Of a stretch of DNA of 32,401 nucleotides, positions 1 to 8,986 are shown one piece after another. The position numbers and the translations under genes are program-made. Origin of the DNA: Bacillota bacterium (lineage in GTDB: Bacteria > Bacillota > Sulfobacillia > Sulfobacillales > Sulfobacillaceae); the NCBI GenBank assembly GCA_021797635.1, contig JAJZZI010000163.1, positions 1-32,401 of the forward strand. The letters are read 5' to 3'. The notes below the pieces were generated by a model that did no database searches, was not told the DNA's origin, and saw nothing but the letters and a program-made list of their open reading frames with translations. The first letter of the stretch is position 1. Every line of letters begins with the position of its first letter.

Positions 1-239
1 TAGCCTTTTTGGAGCAGCACACCAGGGTGTCCGAGCCACTCCCGCTCATCTTGGACGACATCTTGGTGCATTTTGATGATGATCGCAGCCGAGCCACGCT
101 TGAGCTGCTTTCAGAATTAGCTGAGCGGACTCAAATCCTTTATTTTACCCATCATCAAGCAGTCGTCGATGCGGCGCTTAAGCTCAAAGATTCTGGGCGC
201 GTCTCTATCCGAACTATGGCCCCAAGCGTGCTTCGCTAA
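1..239 (+). CDS. C-terminal end of an AAA/SMC-like (YhaN-type) ATPase, truncated at the window edge
   Basis: Open frame continues to the left edge; AFLEQH...LPLILDDILVHFDDDRSRATLELLSELAERTQILYFTHH fits Walker B/D-loop and H-loop of YhaN/SbcC-like ATPases. Confidence 0.75.
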   Translation, partial: AFLEQHTRVSEPLPLILDDILVHFDDDRSRATLELLSELAERTQILYFTHHQAVVDAALKLKDSGRVSIRTMAPSVLR

Positions 240-429
240 CGGGTCCATAGGCACTGGATTCGACATCGAATCCCCAGGGACAATGGCTTCTGTCCTAAAA
301 ACTTGCCCCGAGGGCGTCAACCAACTAAGGATCCGGCCTGGTCCAGTGACACGATGTCTAAGTTCAGGCCTGAGAGCCCCCAACCACCTCTTCGAGCGCA
401 TTCCTAGGCCAGCCATACGCAGTCACCGG

Positions 430-1215
430 GCAACGGGGTGTCACCCATAGTCGTCGGATTTTCCCCGCGTTCTATCACTCTAAATCGGGCTTCTTCCATT
501 GGTCGTTCCTCGGTAGTCATCCCTTTCCTGTCAATCGGTTGGCTAGCGACGCACGACGGCGGGAACACGTGGACCGAGCGCTACCCTCCGAGCCGCTTGC
601 CCCAATTTATGGCTGGTGGTGGCTCAGTAGTACCGTCAGATTGGGCGTGGGCCAGATAGGCCATGCCAATGCCTTGTTGCAGACGACGGATGGGGGCGAG
701 CGGCGCAGGCAGATTGCGATGCGCCCCTCAACCACCGGCAACAGTTTTCCTTCTATCAACCAACACCCAAGCCATCGATTTCGTCCCACCGAACGGTGGC
801 TGGATCGTATCGCCAGCTTCCGAACGCCTCTACAAGGCCATGCCCGGTATACCTCGGACGGAGGATCTGTGGCGAAAATCCGCATATGATGATGGCGCGA
901 TCGCGCACATCGTGAAGAACGTTCCCTTCTTACGTTCCCTTCTTGGCTCGAATCCTTGCCCGCCTTCCCCAACAAAGCCAGGTCATCATGTATCAAAATA
1001 TTGGCATGAACACCTCCTACATTTGGCTGAGTTGGGCAACGGCCCAACCCACCTGGTTTCTGATAACCGAGGAGCCCGTGGGACGAAACTCGTCTTCAAG
1101 CGCTATGGTCCGCAGATGCTGTCCTTTGGTCCCTCCGGCCGGGGGTTTGCTCCAATCCGGAAGACGCCCGTGGGCCTAACTCGTCCACGCCCAGGTGCTA
1201 TTGTTTTACCTATCG
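430..1215 (+). pseudogene. Decayed BNR/Ycf48-like beta-propeller repeat protein
   Basis: Repeat fragments lie in different + frames: WLATHDGGNTWTERYPPS, ALLQTTDGGERR, AIDFVPPNGGWIVSP, ARYTSDGGSVAKI, then IWLSWATAQPTWFLITEEPVG. No single ORF spans them. Confidence 0.6.
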
Positions 1216-1251
1216 TTCCAATAGGGCCCTCCTCCGCCACTTTGTTATGAG

Positions 1252-4200
1252 TTACAAGCTCAGCAACTCTCTCACATCCGCTTCACTAAGCGCGTCCAGT
1301 CCTTCGCTATTGGCCGTCACCACGCGCTCAATCAAGTCCCTCTTCTTTTGTTGCAAGAGATAGATTTTCTCTTCAATGGTGCCGCGACTAATCATTCGAA
1401 TCACCTGGACCACCTTTTGTTGCCCAATTCGATGCGCGCGATCGGCCGCCTGCGATTCCACAGCCGGATTCCACCATAAATCATAGAGGATCACCGTGTC
1501 CGCTCCCGTCAGATTGAGTCCCGTGCCTCCTGCCTTAAGAGAAATCAAGAAAATGGGGCGCCGGCCTTGGTTAAACTGCGTACAAAGGTCCAAGCGTTCT
1601 TGGGCCTTGGTATTGCCATCGAGATAGAAGAAAGGCCATTTCCGTTCCACTAACTGGTCTTTGATGATAGCCAGCATGGAGGTAAACTGCGAAAATACCA
1701 AAACCCGTTTATCGCCACTCAAACATTCCTCAATGAGCTCCAAAAGTTGCTCTAGCTTGCCCGATCCTCCGTGGTAGTCCTGAACAAAGAGCGCCGGATG
1801 GCAACACAACTGACGTAGACGGGTTAAGCCAGCCAATATCTTGAACCGACTTTTTTGAAATCCTTCGCCCCGAAGATCGCCTAGCGTTTCATCTTGGAGC
1901 GTGGCCAAGTACGCCATATAGAGCCTTTTCTGCTCAGGAGTCAGCTCACTAGACTCCAAGGTCTCAATTTTGGGCGGAAGCTCCTTGAGCACGTCGCTCT
2001 TAAGCCGACGCAAAATGAAGGGGCGCACTCGGCTGGCCACCTGATCCGGATTCATCCCAGCAAAGGATTGCTTGTGTTGAAAGAGGCCCGGAAACACGGC
2101 ATGAAAGATGGACCACAGGTCATCTAGCGAATTTTCCACCGGCGTTCCGCTAAGGGCAAAGCGTCGTGAGCTTTGCAGGCCGGAAACGGCCTTGGCCGTT
2201 TGCGTGGCGTGATTTTTAATGACCTGCGCCTCGTCCAAAATTAGAGCATGAAAGCGGTGGTGATAGTGTGCCAAGTCTCGTCGCAAAAGCGGATAGGAGG
2301 TAATCCAAATATCATAGGGGGTCTCTTCTTGCTGCAGCACGAGTAGACGCTCCTCGCGGGTCCCAGCAATCACTGCACTCTTTAGATGAGGCGCAAACTT
2401 TTCAATCTCGGCCTGCCAATTATAAACTAAGGACGCCGGACAGACTATCAGCGCCGGTGCCTGAAAGGCTCCCCCCTCCCGCTCCGAGGCTAAAAAGGCG
2501 ATACTTTGTAACGTCTTACCAAGCCCCATATCATCCGCCAAAATGCCGCCAAATCCGTATTCCGCGAGCATTTTCATCCACTCAAATCCCGCCTTTTGGT
2601 AGTCCCTCAGGACCGGGGCCAGGGTCTTTGGGGGTAAATACTCCAAGTTTTCTGGATGGCGCAGGTTGTCCAACCACCGCCGGAGCGACTTGCCCCAGCG
2701 CAGGCTGACTTCGTCGGAGTCTCGCTCGGAGAGCGCGAGGGCGCGCACCGCCGCCACCTTTAAGCCGCCTCCCGCCAAATCTCCGGGACTCGCATCGAGA
2801 TCTTGCAGTAGTTGGCCTACTCCGCGATAGGTCTCGGTTTCCAAGGAGATGAAAGAACCGTCGCGCAAGCGATGAAACCGCCGTTTCGCCAGGATCGACC
2901 GGAGCAAGGCCTGGATCTCGTGGGCGTCAAGGTCTTCGACCTCGAACGAAACCTCCAGCCAATTTTGGCTGGCATCCAAGTCCACACGCGTCTTCGGTCG
3001 AGCATGCCGCCGGCGGATCAAGGGGTCGACCGCCTCGGTCGCGTAAACCTCGACGCGCTGTTCCAACTCTTCCAAAGCTCGAAACAAAAATTGGTAGATG
3101 GCTTCTTCATCGTCCAGCAAAAAAGCGCGTTCGCCAGGGCGGAACTGCGCCGCGGTCAACGCCGCAATCAGCTCATTTTCCGCCATCACGTCGCGGGCCA
3201 CCAGCCCTCGTTGGCTACGGGCGATATCGACTAGGGGATTAAAGACAAAATCCCCATAGCTAAATTCCAAACGGGCACTGAGCTGGTCATCTTGCCGATC
3301 CAAATAGAGGCGTGGCGTAAGCGGCTGATCCACGACCAAATCCGTCACCCTAGGCGCCATCTCGACCGTGCCCAGCTCGCGCAAGCCGGGAACCACGCGA
3401 TTCAAGAACACTTCAAATTCAGAAGCTTGAAGGGTAAAGGTCACCTCAGCCTGATCACGGTGCAGGTTCTTGAGTTGCTGCAAACGGTGAAGGCTTGAGG
3501 GGCTTAGCGGATAGATGGTCGCCCGCGAAATCGCTGCACCATAACCCATGATGGGAGCCACTTGGTCTAATCCTCGCAGATGCACATCGAAACCGCCCTG
3601 AACCGTCCGGTCTACACGGGTTTGCATAGGAAGCTTGCCGTCAGACCAGCTGAGGCTGGTCCCGCTATGAGGTCCGAAGGCTAGGTAGCAATCCGTCTGG
3701 CGCAGCGCCTCCTGCAAAGTTGGCCACTCATCCGGCGGCACGAACAGCGAGCGGTCGCCTGCTCCATAGGATATTCCTCCGCCATAGCGACTCTGGTTAT
3801 AGGCCGCTTGAATTCGACGTATGCGCTGGAGAATATCAATGACCACGCCATCTTCCGGCCGAAAATAATGCTCACTGGGGTTCCACGTAAACCGGCTAGA
3901 AAACGTAAAGGGCGTGGCGTTTTGCATACGGGCAAGAAAATCGTCAATTTTTTGTACCACGTAAGGCCGCTTGGGACCAATCTTCATTTCGATGCGCACG
4001 CTAGCGTTCTGCGGGTACAGGTTGAAAATTAAGCCAAACTGCGCCAAGAGGGGTCGTGCATCCCCGCTGAAGGATGGGGCCGGCTTAACGACGGGCTCGA
4101 AGACGGCCAAGAGATGGGACAGTTCGCGCGTGGCTTGCACCTTCACGGGCTCTTGTGGACGAGGGATCCCCCCTACCTTGGGCCTAGGATTGGGTGTCGG

Positions 4201-4548
4201 AGCTTCGATCTCACGGGCGATGGGACCTTCAGAAGATAAGCTCCAGAGTACCGCGGCCACATGCTTACAGGTATCCATTCGGGCATAGGCGGGGCAGGTG
4301 CAGTAGGCCTCCATGCGCTCGAGATCGGGCGCCCACAAATCCACGGTATAGGGCTTGGTGCCCCGAACCGTGGCCCGAAGCCAGTCTTTTTGGCTGGGGT
4401 GCGGGCCCATCTCGAGCACGCGGCGGTGTAAAAAGTAATCGCGGCCCTTGACCGATTCGCTCGTCCCACAAAACCGTCGAATGTCTCTTGCTGTAGGGGC
4501 CCACGTTTGCCCAACTTGGCTGACCACGAATAGCTTGCCCTCCGTCAC
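1252..4548 (-). CDS. SWIM zinc-finger SNF2/Rad54-family helicase
   Basis: 1098 aa; CTCPAYARMDTCKHVAAVLW SWIM motif, ILADDMGLGKTLQSIAFL Walker A, LILDEAQVIKN DEAQ box, C-terminal GGTGLNLTGADTVILYDLWWNPAVESQAADRAHRIGQ. GTG start. Confidence 0.95.
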   Translation of the reverse strand: MTEGKLFVVSQVGQTWAPTARDIRRFCGTSESVKGRDYFLHRRVLEMGPHPSQKDWLRATVRGTKPYTVDLWAPDLERMEAYCTCPAYARMDTCKHVAAVLWSLSSEGPIAREIEAPTPNPRPKVGGIPRPQEPVKVQATRELSHLLAVFEPVVKPAPSFSGDARPLLAQFGLIFNLYPQNASVRIEMKIGPKRPYVVQKIDDFLARMQNATPFTFSSRFTWNPSEHYFRPEDGVVIDILQRIRRIQAAYNQSRYGGGISYGAGDRSLFVPPDEWPTLQEALRQTDCYLAFGPHSGTSLSWSDGKLPMQTRVDRTVQGGFDVHLRGLDQVAPIMGYGAAISRATIYPLSPSSLHRLQQLKNLHRDQAEVTFTLQASEFEVFLNRVVPGLRELGTVEMAPRVTDLVVDQPLTPRLYLDRQDDQLSARLEFSYGDFVFNPLVDIARSQRGLVARDVMAENELIAALTAAQFRPGERAFLLDDEEAIYQFLFRALEELEQRVEVYATEAVDPLIRRRHARPKTRVDLDASQNWLEVSFEVEDLDAHEIQALLRSILAKRRFHRLRDGSFISLETETYRGVGQLLQDLDASPGDLAGGGLKVAAVRALALSERDSDEVSLRWGKSLRRWLDNLRHPENLEYLPPKTLAPVLRDYQKAGFEWMKMLAEYGFGGILADDMGLGKTLQSIAFLASEREGGAFQAPALIVCPASLVYNWQAEIEKFAPHLKSAVIAGTREERLLVLQQEETPYDIWITSYPLLRRDLAHYHHRFHALILDEAQVIKNHATQTAKAVSGLQSSRRFALSGTPVENSLDDLWSIFHAVFPGLFQHKQSFAGMNPDQVASRVRPFILRRLKSDVLKELPPKIETLESSELTPEQKRLYMAYLATLQDETLGDLRGEGFQKSRFKILAGLTRLRQLCCHPALFVQDYHGGSGKLEQLLELIEECLSGDKRVLVFSQFTSMLAIIKDQLVERKWPFFYLDGNTKAQERLDLCTQFNQGRRPIFLISLKAGGTGLNLTGADTVILYDLWWNPAVESQAADRAHRIGQQKVVQVIRMISRGTIEEKIYLLQQKKRDLIERVVTANSEGLDALSEADVRELLSL

Positions 4549-4644
4549 GTTTTTTCTTCAGCCTGTCCTAACGACAACCATATCCTCCGACAACAACCCC
4601 GATATCGTCTATCCGATGAGATGACGGCATGTTTCAGATCATGG

Positions 4645-5916
4645 TCAGGAGGCAAGATAGGGGATCGTCATCGGCCCTTCCGGCAAAACCCCAATGCGAG
4701 CCCCTGAACCTGCCATCGATCTAGCCTCGTCTAAGGCAGCCTCTACCGAGGGGGCTGGGTGAAGCATCGCTCCTCGGACCGCATCGGCCTCCATAGCCGA
4801 GTACAACCACACTTTTGCCTTGGTCAAAATGCCGGCCAACGCCTGCGCCTCCCATTGATCGAATCGGCGAAATCCAGGTTGGTGTATCTGAGCCAACAGG
4901 GCTTCGGGAGTCGACGCCATCTCCATCAGGCCGCGGAACTCCCCGTGGTCGGGAAACCCTTCCCGGCACTCAGACGCACAAACAATGGATCCTCCGGGGC
5001 GGACCACCTTGGCGGCGGCTGAAATCCCCTTAACCGTTTGATAGAGATTTTGATCTAACGGATATCCGCTGTTGGTGGTAACGACGATATCAAATCCCGG
5101 GGCATCCACGGCCGTCATCGCCACGGCCCGAGCATACTCGGCGCCCGCAAAAAAGGCCTCTTCTAACGATCCAGCAAACACACCCGTAATCCCTCGCGTT
5201 TGATTTACGGTCACGTTAAGCAGAAAATCTGGCTGAATCAGCTTCCACACCGATTGACACTCGATCTGATGGGGATTGCCGTCGAGCACTCCCCAGGTCG
5301 AACGAGGGTGACCAATCTGCGCGGCATTGTGAAAGCCCATAATGGAATCGATGCCCGCAAGCGCAGGATAAATCCCCTTAGCGCCACCGGAAAATCCCGC
5401 AAAGAAGTGCGGTTCAATGAGGCCCAAGACTATCTTAACCTCCGCTTGCACAAAGTGCCGGTTCATCCAGGCCTCAGTCCCTCCCGCCGTTTGACCCACC
5501 ATCGTCAAGCCTTCCTTGGCATAGGCATCGTGATTCACGATGCGATAGCGTTCGACCACAGATTTGCCGTACATGGCGGTCAGCTCTTGCGGGGTGTTGC
5601 CACGGTGCGATCCCGTACCATTCACGAGCACCACTTGGTCCGGCCTTATGCCGCTTTCGTGAATGAAGGGCAACAGCACCCGAAGCAGCCGCGCGGTGGG
5701 AAGGGGCCGGGTAATATCGGGGGTCACAATGGCGACACTCTTTTTACCTCGGAGAAGTTCAGACAGGGGCGGCGTCCCTAACGGATTTCTCAGGGCTACT
5801 CGTACCGCCTCGATCTCATCGCTAAGCGTCGGGATCGCCTGAGGGCGCAGCACCGTAGCGCCGTCGGGGACACTCACCGACAGTTGACCTGCTCCATAGG
5901 CCAATTGCACTTCCAT
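4645..5916 (-). CDS. LarA family (nickel-dependent lactate racemase-like) protein
   Basis: MEVQLAYGAGQLSVSVPDGA..., VAIVTPDITRPLPTARLL, GLIEPHFFAGFSGGAKGIYPALAG. The longer listed ORF starts at 6081, but ATG at 5916 has SD GGGAGGT 7 nt upstream. Confidence 0.85.
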   Translation of the reverse strand: MEVQLAYGAGQLSVSVPDGATVLRPQAIPTLSDEIEAVRVALRNPLGTPPLSELLRGKKSVAIVTPDITRPLPTARLLRVLLPFIHESGIRPDQVVLVNGTGSHRGNTPQELTAMYGKSVVERYRIVNHDAYAKEGLTMVGQTAGGTEAWMNRHFVQAEVKIVLGLIEPHFFAGFSGGAKGIYPALAGIDSIMGFHNAAQIGHPRSTWGVLDGNPHQIECQSVWKLIQPDFLLNVTVNQTRGITGVFAGSLEEAFFAGAEYARAVAMTAVDAPGFDIVVTTNSGYPLDQNLYQTVKGISAAAKVVRPGGSIVCASECREGFPDHGEFRGLMEMASTPEALLAQIHQPGFRRFDQWEAQALAGILTKAKVWLYSAMEADAVRGAMLHPAPSVEAALDEARSMAGSGARIGVLPEGPMTIPYLAS

Positions 5917-6296
5917 ATTGGGGACCTCCCGCATGAAGTCTCTTTCGTATCTATTTGAGCATAGTCCTTGAAAGCCCTCCCGCCAAGTCTCTGGCGTATG
6001 CCGCGTTGTTCCACGGGACCCGCTTGCCCCTCCCTCATCCTCCGATCGGGTCTTGGTCTTTGTGCAACGGCCCTGACGCAACGATTTTTGTTAGCACCGA
6101 TCATCGCCCCCACCACGAGAGGTGCGAACACCGCGATAAGCGCCGTTGTACGAAAGGCACTCTAGTCTGCTTCTATATCGAGATGAATATGAATGTAGCG
6201 CGCTCTCGGTTTAACATGCTCAGACCACGGGAACCCTGAAGACGGGGGGTACGGATCTTGTTCGTCGAGGAAATTTAGGCCCAGCAAGATCGGCTC

Positions 6297-6895
6297 ATGA
6301 AGTTTGTAAAAAGGCATGACATCCAGGAAAACGGTCAGCTTGTGCATTTGACCTCCCATGTATTCCGGCATATATTTTCGACCTATGCGCTTGAGCAAGG
6401 CATGAAAATTCAAGATATGGCGGAAATGTTGGGCCACGCCTCCATCGCCATGACGGGGTCGTATAGTCATATGGAAGACAAGATCCGGGAACGTTTTGCT
6501 CAAGTGTTTTCAGCGGACAATGCCCTAGCTGGTAAGCGAGCGATGTTGCTCAAGGAGCAGCTATCGAAAACCAATCCGTTCCAAGGTAGGGCCATCGAGG
6601 ACGTAGACAAGCTCCGCAAGGCCATGAAAATCCAAGTGCTGCCGCATGCATCCCATGCGCCATGAACCGTGTCACGGTGATGGAATTTGCCGAAGGTGCC
6701 CAAATTTCATTACCACGCTAGTTTTTGCCCATACACCAAGCGCGACTTGCCGCGGTTACCAAGGAATTGGCCAAGACGACAGAGGGGCCCTATGCCGATA
6801 AGTTGCGAAACCACCGAGAGTATCTCCAAGGAATTATCACCGACTTGGAATTACGAGCAAAACCGGCAACGGAGGTAAACGCGCTGAATGGATAA
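6297..6895 (+). pseudogene. 3' fragment of Tn554-like (TnpA/TnpB type) tyrosine recombinase, frameshifted
   Basis: VHLTSHVFRHIFSTYALEQGMKIQDMAEMLGHASIAMTGSYSHMEDKIRERF carries the HxxR, LGH and Tyr catalytic region. The C-terminal piece FLPIHQARLAAVTKELAKTTEGPYADKLRNHREYLQGIITDLE (6722-6895) is in a different frame. No N-terminal half was found. Confidence 0.7.
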
Positions 6896-7313
6896 ACGGT
6901 CCACGACGGACAAGGTGGTGCAAGCCCTCGAGGCGTTAAAACGTGCCGGCAAACCGGTTACATTATCCGGCGTTGCGAAGAGGGCCGGCATCGAACGTAA
7001 AACCATCTATAATCACCCGGAATTATTGCTGAAGGTAAAGCAGGCCGCAGAGTCCCGGAACGTTGCGAATCCCGCTCCGGAACCAAAATCGAGTCGCGGT
7101 AAGTCGGTGGGCGAAGACCGGATAGCACGGTATCGGAACGACATCCGGCGGCTAGAGGATGAAAAGGCCAAGCTTCTTTACCAAAACAAACTCCTGATGG
7201 AGGATATTCTAGCGATGCAGACTCGCCTGTCCGAGCTTGAGGAGGCCGTTAGGTTGAGGGCTGAGCCCGTAGCACGCATGTCGTTATCGAAAAGATTACG
7301 AAAGAACAAATAA
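6888..7313 (+). CDS. Tn554 TnpC-like / DUF6262 family protein
   Basis: MDKRSTTDKVVQALEALKRAGKPVTLSGVAKRAGIERKTIYNHPELLLKVKQA with C-terminal coiled coil; directly follows the recombinase fragment with overlapping stop/start. Confidence 0.7.
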   Translation: MDKRSTTDKVVQALEALKRAGKPVTLSGVAKRAGIERKTIYNHPELLLKVKQAAESRNVANPAPEPKSSRGKSVGEDRIARYRNDIRRLEDEKAKLLYQNKLLMEDILAMQTRLSELEEAVRLRAEPVARMSLSKRLRKNK

Positions 7314-7618
7314 CCGGCACGGCCAGCGTTTTGAATGGGCAGTATTCTTCCTGGATTGTCGTGGACCCATAGCAAATGCAATGATTCATTCTGGGTGTCC
7401 GACATTATTATGCATGAATTTGGCATAAGTCCGCATTTCATGGATGTTGAGATCCTGCGTTTACGGGCCGATTAGCGCATCATTCGCATCGTGAAGTAAC
7501 ACCTGGTTCCTACATTCTCCTCCTAGCGACAAGCCTACTCCCAGTGGTTACAGTGTGCATATAGTACGCGACGCCACAGGGACGTCAATCCGGGCGCCGG
7601 AAGGGCTGTGCGAGGAGG

Positions 7619-8074
7619 ATGGTCAGCATGAGTGGTGGCGCGGTAGGTCTGTGGATCGGCACAGGAGAGTTCTTGTGCTTGCAGGCTGATCTACGATGGT
7701 ACGGCTTAAAACAGCGTTCCCAGACGGTTCGGCAGGCATTCCTGATTAATGCCAGCTATGGCCCCATATGGGCGGCACTCGTGAGCTTCACCAGCGGTGA
7801 GGGGTGGGGTGTGTTTTTTGTCCCTATGGGCTCCTTTTTAATTGTGATGCCCCCCCCTTATGACGTTCGCAGGTGCCGCGAGCGCCCGTTCTCAAGCGCC
7901 ACGTGGCTCGGGTACATGACGTTACGGCAGTCCCCCATTGCGCCTGAATGGGATCAGAGGATTTATCCACCAAATCCGGTTCCAGGACTCGGCCCTAAAT
8001 GGAAACGCATCATCGGAGCCGGATTGCTGTTAGCAATAATGTTGGTGATGTTCATTCAGACGCTGAACCGTTGA
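7619..8074 (+). CDS. Hypothetical membrane protein
   Basis: 151 aa with several hydrophobic segments (PIWAALVSF, VFFVPMGSFLIVM, IIGAGLLLAIMLVMFIQ); CGAGGAGGAT SD-like sequence near the start. Family not recognised. Confidence 0.45.
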   Translation: MVSMSGGAVGLWIGTGEFLCLQADLRWYGLKQRSQTVRQAFLINASYGPIWAALVSFTSGEGWGVFFVPMGSFLIVMPPPYDVRRCRERPFSSATWLGYMTLRQSPIAPEWDQRIYPPNPVPGLGPKWKRIIGAGLLLAIMLVMFIQTLNR

Positions 8075-8253
8075 CTGGGCGTTGCCTGAGAGGTCAAGAT
8101 TGAGATAACCGAGACATGGGGCGGAGTGCGGTCAGCTCGGGCGCGGCATGGACACAAGCGCGTGATTCGGGGGCGTATGTCCCGCAGAACGACTGCTTTT
8201 GATTCGGATTCATAATCTCAGAGAGCGGCTAATCGCCGGAGTAATTACGTTTG

Positions 8254-8274
8254 TCACTACATATGCTGTATAGT
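8254..8274 (+). promoter_or_regulatory. Candidate autoregulatory operator upstream of brnT
   Basis: CACTACATATGCTGTATAGTG, inverted repeat CACTA/TAGTG overlapping a -10-like TATAGT just before the brnT ATG. Confidence 0.4.
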
Positions 8275-8280
8275 GGAACC

Positions 8281-8574
8281 ATGGAGTTCGAATGGGACGA
8301 GGCAAAGCGGGATCGGAACCTCGAAAAGCATCATATTGATTTTGCAGATGCAGCGGAGCTGTTCACGAGTTCCCGGTTCGAGTGGCATGATGAGCGTCAA
8401 GAGTACGGGGAAGAACGCCGTCTGACCATTGGCGTGATCGCGGGGCGGGTGTGCGTCTGTGCCTATACGCTCAGGGGGTCACGTTATCGGATTATTTCTT
8501 TGAGGAGGGCGAATGCGCGTGAGCAGGCACGGTACTGGCAAACCATCGCAGAGCAATTGGGACGCCGTGGATAA
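8281..8574 (+). CDS. brnT: BrnT family (DUF497) type II toxin
   Basis: MEFEWDEAKRDRNLEKHHIDFADAAELF...ERRLTIGVIAGRVCVCAYTLRGSRYRIISLRRANAREQARYW matches BrnT pattern. Start placed at the internal ATG 8281. Confidence 0.9.
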   Translation: MEFEWDEAKRDRNLEKHHIDFADAAELFTSSRFEWHDERQEYGEERRLTIGVIAGRVCVCAYTLRGSRYRIISLRRANAREQARYWQTIAEQLGRRG

Positions 8575-8788
8575 ACTCGCAGATGCGGACCTGATCGATG
8601 AGTCGTTGCCTGAACTCGACGAGACGTTCTGGCAGGAAGCGGTCTTCGTGCCGGGACCCAAACGGCAGATCACGCTTCGCATCGATCAGGACGTGGTGGA
8701 GTATTTTCGGTCGCAGGGACCGGGCTATCAGCGCCGCATGAACGCCGTATTGCGACGCTATGTGCAAGCACAACGTCACCGCAGGTGA
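8513..8788 (+). CDS. brnA: BrnA family (DUF4415) antitoxin
   Basis: TGKPSQSNWDAVDKLADADLIDESLPELDETFWQEAVFVPGPKRQITLRIDQDVVEYFRSQGPGYQRRMNAVLRRYV; follows brnT; SD GAGGAGGGCGA before ATG. Confidence 0.9.
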   Translation: MRVSRHGTGKPSQSNWDAVDKLADADLIDESLPELDETFWQEAVFVPGPKRQITLRIDQDVVEYFRSQGPGYQRRMNAVLRRYVQAQRHRR

Positions 8789-8986
8789 GGTGTCGCGTTA
8801 AACACGATGGGCTGAGAAAAGACTAACGCGACGCAGCCTTAGAGCGCTTTCGGGGGCGTAAGCGCATTAGCGGCAACGGGTCAGGGACGGGGTCCTCCGA
8901 CACGAGTCGAGAGCGGAACGTCTGGTGCTCACGGCGGATCCGCTCTCGACCCTGATCAACGAGCCCAGGGGCCAGAAGGCCGCCGT

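Larger units (their letters stand above)
6297..7316 (+). mobile_element. Remnant of a Tn554-like transposon
   Basis: Truncated tyrosine recombinase followed by TnpC-like gene in the order expected for the Tn554 family; ends not identified. Confidence 0.55.

Noticed and set aside
945-970. tRNA T-loop-like GGCTCGAATCC
   Set aside because: No acceptor or anticodon arms can be assembled around it.
607-1047. Minus-strand ORF (146 aa) over the decayed BNR region
   Set aside because: Low-complexity Arg/His-rich translation with no recognisable domain; opposite strand carries the decayed repeat gene.
663-1250. 195-aa plus ORF as an intact gene
   Set aside because: Only part of it shows BNR-like sequence; neighbouring frames carry the adjoining repeats, so it is better explained as a fragment of a pseudogene.
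2812-3234. Plus-strand ORF antisense to the SNF2 gene
   Set aside because: Shadow ORF of a well-supported coding gene; no domain and no SD.
5200-5781. 193-aa plus ORF antisense to larA
   Set aside because: Antisense shadow of a recognised gene with high-GC third-position bias.
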